From the NCBI GenBank assembly GCA_942492635.1, contig CALOFP010000004.1, forward strand, positions 186,001-250,000: a DNA stretch of 64,000 bases, given 5' to 3'. Each line of letters starts with the position of its first letter. The stretch's first letter is position 1. This DNA is from CALOFP01 sp942492635. Its GTDB lineage: Bacteria; UBP6; UBA1177; CALOFP01. The notes under the pieces are model-generated. The model was not told the origin of the DNA. It saw only the letters and a list, made by a program, of their open reading frames with translations, and did not search any database. A program made the position numbers and the translations under genes. Positions 59,282 to 64,000 of the stretch are shown here, one piece after another.

Positions 59282-59781
59282 TGAGCGGAAAAGATATAAG
59301 ATCAAGCGTAGGATTTCTCGGACAGGAGTTTCTTCTCTGGCTTTTCTGCCGCTGTTCCGAGGACAGCTTTTTCAACCTCGAGGAGTTCGGCGGAGAGAGC
59401 ATAGAACTTTTCCTGGAAGAACAGATAACACTCGATTCATTCCGTGGAGACGGTTACACCGAAACCATCAAGGCAAAGGAGATAACAGAGCTTGAAGATG
59501 TCAAGAACTCCATCAAGCTCGGAAGAATTCCCTCTGCTGTAAAAGCCAGGGTTATCCAGGGACAGCTTGAGTGGGCATTCCAGCTCAAGGCCAGTCCTAT
59601 CACCGTAAAGGCGGTAAAACTTCCCCTCGTTGCCGAAAACGAGCAGGACGAAGTAAAGCACATGCGTCTCATCCTTCTCGAAAAATTGGATATGATTGTA
59701 AACAACCTTTTTGCCCTCTTCCTTCTCGAAAGAGAGACAAAGGATATGGGAAAGGAAATAAAGAAGAGTCTCGGCCTGTAA
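59281..59781 (+). CDS. Companion protein of the RdgC-like gene
   Basis: A 166-residue soluble protein with no signal peptide. Its start (GFLGQEFLLWLFCRCSED) resembles proteins beginning LGREFLTWLW that often accompany RdgC-like genes. The C-terminal half is helical (LILLEKLDMIVNNLFALFLL). ATG 59281 overlaps the previous stop (TAATG) in a different frame, implying equal expression. Together the two proteins total about 365 residues, so they could be a natural split of one longer function. Function unknown. Confidence 0.7.
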   Translation: MSGKDIRSSVGFLGQEFLLWLFCRCSEDSFFNLEEFGGESIELFLEEQITLDSFRGDGYTETIKAKEITELEDVKNSIKLGRIPSAVKARVIQGQLEWAFQLKASPITVKAVKLPLVAENEQDEVKHMRLILLEKLDMIVNNLFALFLLERETKDMGKEIKKSLGL

Positions 59782-59782
59782 A

Positions 59783-60562
59783 ATGGAGAAACTTCACGTA
59801 CTTTCAAGCGGTTCGAAGGCAAACTCCTACGTAGTGGAGGCGGACCACGGATCCATAGTGATCGATCAGGGGCTCTCCTGTAAAAGATTCAGGGAGAGGT
59901 GTGAAGAGCTGGGAATCGATACGGCTTCCATAAAGGCGATACTTGTCACCCACGAGCATACCGATCACATAAGTGGAATTCCGTTGACGGCTCACAAACT
60001 GGGAATACCCGTCTATGCCTCGCCGCTGATTATCGACATCATCAAGAAAAAGGATAAATACGGAATAACTGTCCTGCCGCTGGAAAAAGAGGAGCAGAAC
60101 CTCATAGGCGGATTCAAAGTGACACCTTTTCCCATAATGCATGACGCCGTCGATCCGGTAGGTTTCAGCATCGAGCTGGACAACGGTGAAATCTTTTCTC
60201 TCGCCACGGACACAGGTATAGTGACCAACCACATGCTGAAATACATCAGCCGTTCAAACCACATTGTTCTGGAGGCTAACCACGACAGGGGAATGCTTTT
60301 TGCCAATCCCAAATATCCGTGGAATCTGAAACAGCGAATCAAGGGAAATTACGGTCACCTCAGTAACGAGCAGACCATGGATCTTCTCGATCGTCTCTCC
60401 TCGGACGGACTGAAATCGGTTGTGATGGCCCACCTCAGCGAGGAGAACAACACTCCCGAACTTGTTCACGAGATGGTCAACGACTATAGAAAGAGAAAAT
60501 CGATGACCTTCAGTCCCTATGTTGCGACTCAGCACAGACCCTTTTCAATTCTCATGAAATGA
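59783..60562 (+). CDS. MBL-fold hydrolase, YycJ/WalJ-like
   Basis: A 259-residue metallo-beta-lactamase-fold protein. Metal ligands are visible in THEHTDH, IMHDAVDP, ATDTG, GHLSN and MAHLSEENN. The block LEANHDRGML...PWNLKQRIKGNYGHLSN is characteristic of the YycJ/WalJ group, proposed to be a 5'-exonuclease-like enzyme. It starts 1 nt after the previous stop, so it is in the same operon as the RdgC-like pair, which fits a DNA-metabolism role. It overlaps tatD by 4 nt. Confidence 0.88.
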   Translation: MEKLHVLSSGSKANSYVVEADHGSIVIDQGLSCKRFRERCEELGIDTASIKAILVTHEHTDHISGIPLTAHKLGIPVYASPLIIDIIKKKDKYGITVLPLEKEEQNLIGGFKVTPFPIMHDAVDPVGFSIELDNGEIFSLATDTGIVTNHMLKYISRSNHIVLEANHDRGMLFANPKYPWNLKQRIKGNYGHLSNEQTMDLLDRLSSDGLKSVVMAHLSEENNTPELVHEMVNDYRKRKSMTFSPYVATQHRPFSILMK

Positions 60563-61311
60563 AAATAGATGCCCACATCCATCTGAGCGATCTGGCGGGA
60601 AAAATACCGGATCTTGAAGAGATGATGGAGTATTTGGGCGTTTTCTACATTTCATCCTGTGATTCACATGATGATTTTGAGAAGAATGTGGAGTTTAGAC
60701 GTAAATACCCGTCCATTCTCGTAAGTTTCGGAATTCATCCGTGGTTTCTGGAAGAGGAGAAGAAGGAGCTGGTCGAAAACCTTGCCTCAGACGGGAAAAT
60801 TGATGCAATCGGTGAAATCGGTTTCGACCGATACCGGGCTGAGGATGAGGCGGATATCGAGCGACAGATTGAATTTTTCAGGTACCAGATGGAGATCGCC
60901 TCCCGTTACAATCTTCCCGTCATCATCCACAGCGTAAAGTGTACGGATCTACTTTTTGCGCATACGGAATTGATGAAGCGAGTACCGGCCGTAATTTTCC
61001 ACAGCTGGTCCGGAACCGGAGAGGAGGCCAGAAGGATTCTTGAACGAGGAGTTAACGGCTTTTTCAGTTTCGGAACAGCGTTGCTGAAAAAGAGAAAACG
61101 GGCGATAAAAGCGCTTCAGAGTCTCCCTCTTGAAAACATTGTTCTCGAAACCGATGCCCCCTACCTTCCGCCGGAAGGTGAGGATTTCACCAGGCCGGAA
61201 ACGATTTTACGAATCTACGAGGAGACGAGCAGGATAAAGGGAATGGAAAAAGAGGCGCTGGAAATGGCGATAGAAGATAGTTTCAGGAGCATTTTTCCTT
61301 CTTTTTTCTAA
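60559..61311 (+). CDS. TatD-family metal-dependent hydrolase
   Basis: A 250-residue TatD DNase-type amidohydrolase-fold protein. Metal ligands appear in KIDAHIHL, DAIGEIGFD, VIIHS, FHSWSG and ETDAPYLPP. Known members have 3'-5' exonuclease activity. Being coupled (ATGA overlap) to a WalJ-like nuclease and the RdgC-like genes, it may be part of a nucleic-acid processing unit. Confidence 0.88.
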   Translation: MKIDAHIHLSDLAGKIPDLEEMMEYLGVFYISSCDSHDDFEKNVEFRRKYPSILVSFGIHPWFLEEEKKELVENLASDGKIDAIGEIGFDRYRAEDEADIERQIEFFRYQMEIASRYNLPVIIHSVKCTDLLFAHTELMKRVPAVIFHSWSGTGEEARRILERGVNGFFSFGTALLKKRKRAIKALQSLPLENIVLETDAPYLPPEGEDFTRPETILRIYEETSRIKGMEKEALEMAIEDSFRSIFPSFF

Positions 61312-61895
61312 AGCCTTTATCTATTGAAAAAAATGTCTTTGGATAAGTGCAAACGGTATAAACAGTAAAGGAAGGAAGTTTCGGAATTTAAAATTCTTCA
61401 TGATCGTCAAGATAGTTGACTTCCTGATTTTAAGATAGGTCTGCCTGTCAAAAGAGCATCCTGGCGGTCCGAAGACCGCCTGAGATACCTTTTTCTGCTG
61501 GGGGAAACGCTAATCGTCCCGAACAAAGGGATTCGAGCAGCGAATGCTTGGGTTGGGAAAAGGTTGGGTTGAATCCGCTGCCCGATTGTTCGAAAGAACT
61601 GAACTGATTAGCATTTTGAATAAAGCAAAATAGTGTCCAAACTTATTTATTTAATATTTACAGACATATAAATTAATTGCAAATTTAAAAATAGATAATA
61701 CCATGTCGTTAAAAATTAAAATATAAGAAAGTTTTGGGTTTGAATATTAAAAAAATAAAGGAAAAGCAACTGAAAAATTCAAATCGATGAAATTCATCTT
61801 TCGAACAGCATTCTGGAAAATCGACAGGGGATCATAAAACTTTTTTATTTCCTCCATTTTCTTATAATTGGCCGAAAAACTCTGAGGAGGAGAGA
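61312..61895. other. AT-rich intergenic region with hairpin and repeat fragment
   Basis: A 584-nt gap. It has a 7-bp hairpin, GGCGGTC/GACCGCC with CGAA loop (61463-61480), and a short match to the dispersed repeat (61448-61465). The remainder, especially 61620-61770, is very AT-rich. I see no gene and no convincing promoter. Confidence 0.55.
61448..61465 (+). repeat. Dispersed intergenic repeat, partial copy 3
   Basis: TCAAAAGAGCATCCTGGC matches 4607-4624 at 16 of 18 positions. Only the core is conserved; it runs into the adjacent hairpin. Confidence 0.4.
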
Positions 61896-63198
61896 ATGAC
61901 GAAACGCTACTTTTTTTAAGGATGTATACATATTCGACGGTGAAGGTTTTTTCGAGGGGAGTCTGCTCACAGAAGGATCCATCGTAAAAAAAATGGGGAA
62001 AACCATAACACTGGACAGGGATGAAATGCTGAGTCACGAAGAGATATCGGGCAACTACATCCTGATGCCGGGAATGGTCAATGCACACACCCACGTTCCC
62101 ATGACTCTTTTCAAAGGTGCGGCGGAAGATCTTCCGCTTCACGATTGGCTTTCGGATCATATTTTCCCTCTTGAAGCAAAATTCATGTCCGCCGACATGG
62201 GTTACGTTGCCGGACTCTGGGGGATGGCCGAGATGCTTATGAACGGAGTGACAGCCTTTAACGACATGTACTTTTTCGAGGAAGACATCGCGAAAGCGGC
62301 GAGGGAGATCGGAATTAAACTGATAATGGGCGAGGGGATAATCAACTTTCCGGCAGCGACAGGAAGAACTCCGGAACAGACCCTAGAATTTACGGAAGAA
62401 ATTGCAAAAAAATATGCGGATGATCCCTACATTTTCCCTGCGGTGGCGCCACACTCGCCATACTTGACCGATGACCTCTACCTTGTGAAATCAGCAGAAA
62501 TATCGGATAAATACAACATTCCGCTGCACATCCACATGGCCGAGACAAAAAAGGAGGCGGAGGATTTTTACAGCAAGTGGAATGAGAGGGAGTTCGTTCA
62601 TTTCGACAAGCTTGGCCTTCTCTCCGAAAGATTCGTTGCCGCACACAGTGTATGGATAGACAACGAGGAGATGGAAATCATGGCGGAAAGGGGAGTTACA
62701 GTCGCCCACTGTCCGGCAAGCAACATGAAACTGGGAAGTGGACTGGCACCCGTCTGGAAAATGATGAAAAAAGGTGTGAACGTGACGGTAGGAACCGATG
62801 GATCGGCCAGCAATAACAACCTCGATCTTTTAAAAGAAGTGGAGCTCGCCGCCAAACTTCAGAAGGGAATAAACCACGATCCCACGGCAATGCCTGCTCT
62901 TGAAGCTCTAAAGACAGTCACCTCGAACGCTGCCAAACCCTTCGGCGGAAGTTTCGGAAAGCTTGTGGAAGGGGGAAGAGCCGACATGGTTCTCGTTTCA
63001 CTCGATTCGCCCGGGCTTTCACCACACTATTCACTGCCTGCAGCGCTTGTGTACGCTGCATCCAGCAGGGATATAGACACAGTCTTCGTAGAAGGCGAAA
63101 AAGTGGTAGAGAAAGGAAAGTTGATAAGCCTGAGCATTGATGAACTTAGAAAAGAATTTAAAAAACTTTCCGAAGAAGTAAGAATTCACCTCAAATAG
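61896..63198 (+). CDS. MtaD-like amidohydrolase (MTA/SAH deaminase family), N-terminal frameshift
   Basis: An amidohydrolase of the 5'-methylthioadenosine/S-adenosylhomocysteine deaminase group. Metal and catalytic motifs are MVNAHTHVPMTLFKG, LHIHMAE, AAHSVW, VAHCPASNMKLGSG and VGTDGSASNNNLDLL. The long open frame starts only at ATG 61993. However, a strong ribosome site (GAGGAGGAGAGA) precedes ATG 61896. That frame reads MTKRYFF and then stops at a run of seven T (61911-61917). Removing one T gives MTKRYFFKDVYIFDGEGFFEG and joins the main frame, restoring a normal amidohydrolase N-terminus and about 433 residues. The shift may be a mutation, slippage-based recoding or an error. The alternative short start at 61993 has no good ribosome site. 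Confidence 0.85.
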
Positions 63199-63382
63199 CC
63201 GAATAGATTCGAGGAAATTTCATATAAATCTAAAAATGGACCGGTCAATAGATTGAAATAATTACCTGAATTGAACGTTATGTTTTTTAGCACGATACTG
63301 TTTTGAAGAAATTAAAATGAAGAATGGGAATAGGGTAGAATAGAAATAGAGACCTTTCAAACATTTGTGAATGGAGGATGAA

Positions 63383-63913
63383 ATGAAAAAACTTTTAATC
63401 ATGATCGTAATTATGATCTTTACAGCACTTACCTATGCAGAAGAGACATGGTCCACGGAAAACTCTCTCTACATGGGCGCCACGGCACTGGATATTTACG
63501 CACCCCTTGACGGAACAGCAAGGATAGGTGGCCGCTACTTTCTTTCCGATGGTGCAGCACTGGAACTGGCTCTATCCTTCCGCTTCCAGAACGAAGAGAG
63601 TGATGTGGCACAGGCCGGAGGAGGCATGTTTTCTCTTCAAGCTGCCTATGACTACTATCTGACCGACACACGCGTATCTCCATACCTCAAAGGAGGACTT
63701 GAATTCGGATACGCAGGAGGAGACGAATACGAAAACAGCAATGACGATGGATTCCTATTCGGAATACTCGGAGGTTTCGGAGCAGAATTCTTCATCATTA
63801 AACAGTTTTCAGTAAGCGGAGAGGCCCTTGTAATAATGCAGTTCTCACCATCCGTAATAATCGCGACAGTAACCCCGAGAGTAAAAGCCAGCTTCTTCTT
63901 CGACCTTTTCTAA
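63383..63913 (+). CDS. Outer-membrane beta-barrel-like protein
   Basis: A 176-residue exported protein. The signal peptide (residues 1-19) ends TYAEE. The mature part shows about eight alternating strands rich in Gly and aromatics (AARIGGRYF-like, LQAAYDYYL, PYLKGGLEFGY, VTPRVKASFFFDLF) and ends in phenylalanine, the usual insertion signal. ATG 63383 has GGAGG 5 nt upstream; an in-frame ATG at 63371 lies before it. A modest promoter-like pair, TTGAAC and GATACT, is at 63271-63299. No specific function recognised. Confidence 0.7.
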   Translation: MKKLLIMIVIMIFTALTYAEETWSTENSLYMGATALDIYAPLDGTARIGGRYFLSDGAALELALSFRFQNEESDVAQAGGGMFSLQAAYDYYLTDTRVSPYLKGGLEFGYAGGDEYENSNDDGFLFGILGGFGAEFFIIKQFSVSGEALVIMQFSPSVIIATVTPRVKASFFFDLF

Positions 63914-64000
63914 AACCACGAACTACGCGAACAAACGCGAACGGGGAAAAAATCAGCCACGAAAACACGCAAAGGGAATTCACTGAAAACATTCGCACCT
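63914..64000. other. Non-coding window end
   Basis: Eighty-seven nt of sequence with short repeats of the ACGAA/ACGCGAA type. No gene or terminator is visible before the window ends. Confidence 0.4.

Noticed and set aside
1..64000. CRISPR array, prophage or rRNA operon
   Set aside because: No regularly spaced direct repeats, phage structural genes or rRNA sequence were seen.

Overview
The window looks like a chromosomal replication-origin region from a diderm (Gram-negative-type) bacterium. It carries two lipoproteins, two beta-barrel-like exported proteins, a PilY1-like surface protein, c-di-GMP proteins (PilZ, FHA-GGDEF), NrdR, the dnaA-dnaN-recF cluster and mnmE/mnmG/rsmG. Gene content (membrane-fused SpeE-like proteins, FHA-GGDEF, RdgC-like exonuclease, PPC lipoprotein) suggests a deltaproteobacteria-like or candidate-phylum lineage. 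I cannot name the genus.

Layout. 1-11 kb: three large membrane proteins of the so-called spermidine synthase with membrane domains type (one truncated by the window edge), interleaved with two GT-C (GT39-like) membrane glycosyltransferases. 11-15.6 kb: CoA-binding protein, TlpA-like thioredoxin, two lipoproteins, a small exported protein, tRNA-Gln(CUG), tRNA-Glu(CUC) and a terminator. 15.9-20.2 kb (minus): glyA, dCMP deaminase, nrdR and a third GT-C protein. 20.4-26.3 kb: small exported protein, mnmE, and a 1342-residue PilY1-like protein. 26.3-27.8 kb: AT-rich non-coding DNA. 27.8-40.9 kb (plus): mnmG, rsmG, exported protein, purE, tsaC/sua5, trmN6-like, ABC-F, dnaA, dnaN, recF, the probable oriC (38.06-38.99 kb), pssA and a NamZ/DUF1343 protein. 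41-43.4 kb (minus): SDR, ankyrin protein, PilZ, pyrE. 43.5-47.7 kb: beta-barrel protein, threonine aldolase, exported MsrAB fusion, AlkC-like glycosylase. 48.3-54.8 kb (minus): a tightly coupled operon prmA, FHA-GGDEF, gtrA-like, dapF, helical protein, M29 aminopeptidase, purB. 55-63.9 kb (plus): pyrF, rlmB, rnc, radical SAM; a small protein; a two-gene RdgC-like set behind a consensus promoter; walJ-like hydrolase, tatD; mtaD-like deaminase; beta-barrel protein.

Origin biology is the most coherent story. An AT-rich gap after recF holds a perfect DnaA box and degenerate ones. Base skew appears to switch from C-rich to G-rich on the plus strand around it. Four parS-like ParB sites lie at 26.95, 29.66, 44.12 and 57.83 kb, although parA and parB are not in the window.

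Two conserved genes carry single-base frame errors: mnmG near its 3' end and the mtaD-like gene near its 5' end. Both are at homopolymers and could be assembly errors, real mutations or recoding. The most intriguing undescribed biology is the 1-11 kb membrane SpeE-like/glycosyltransferase locus, whose SpeE-like domains lack the usual spermidine synthase DxxDPxGP signature.
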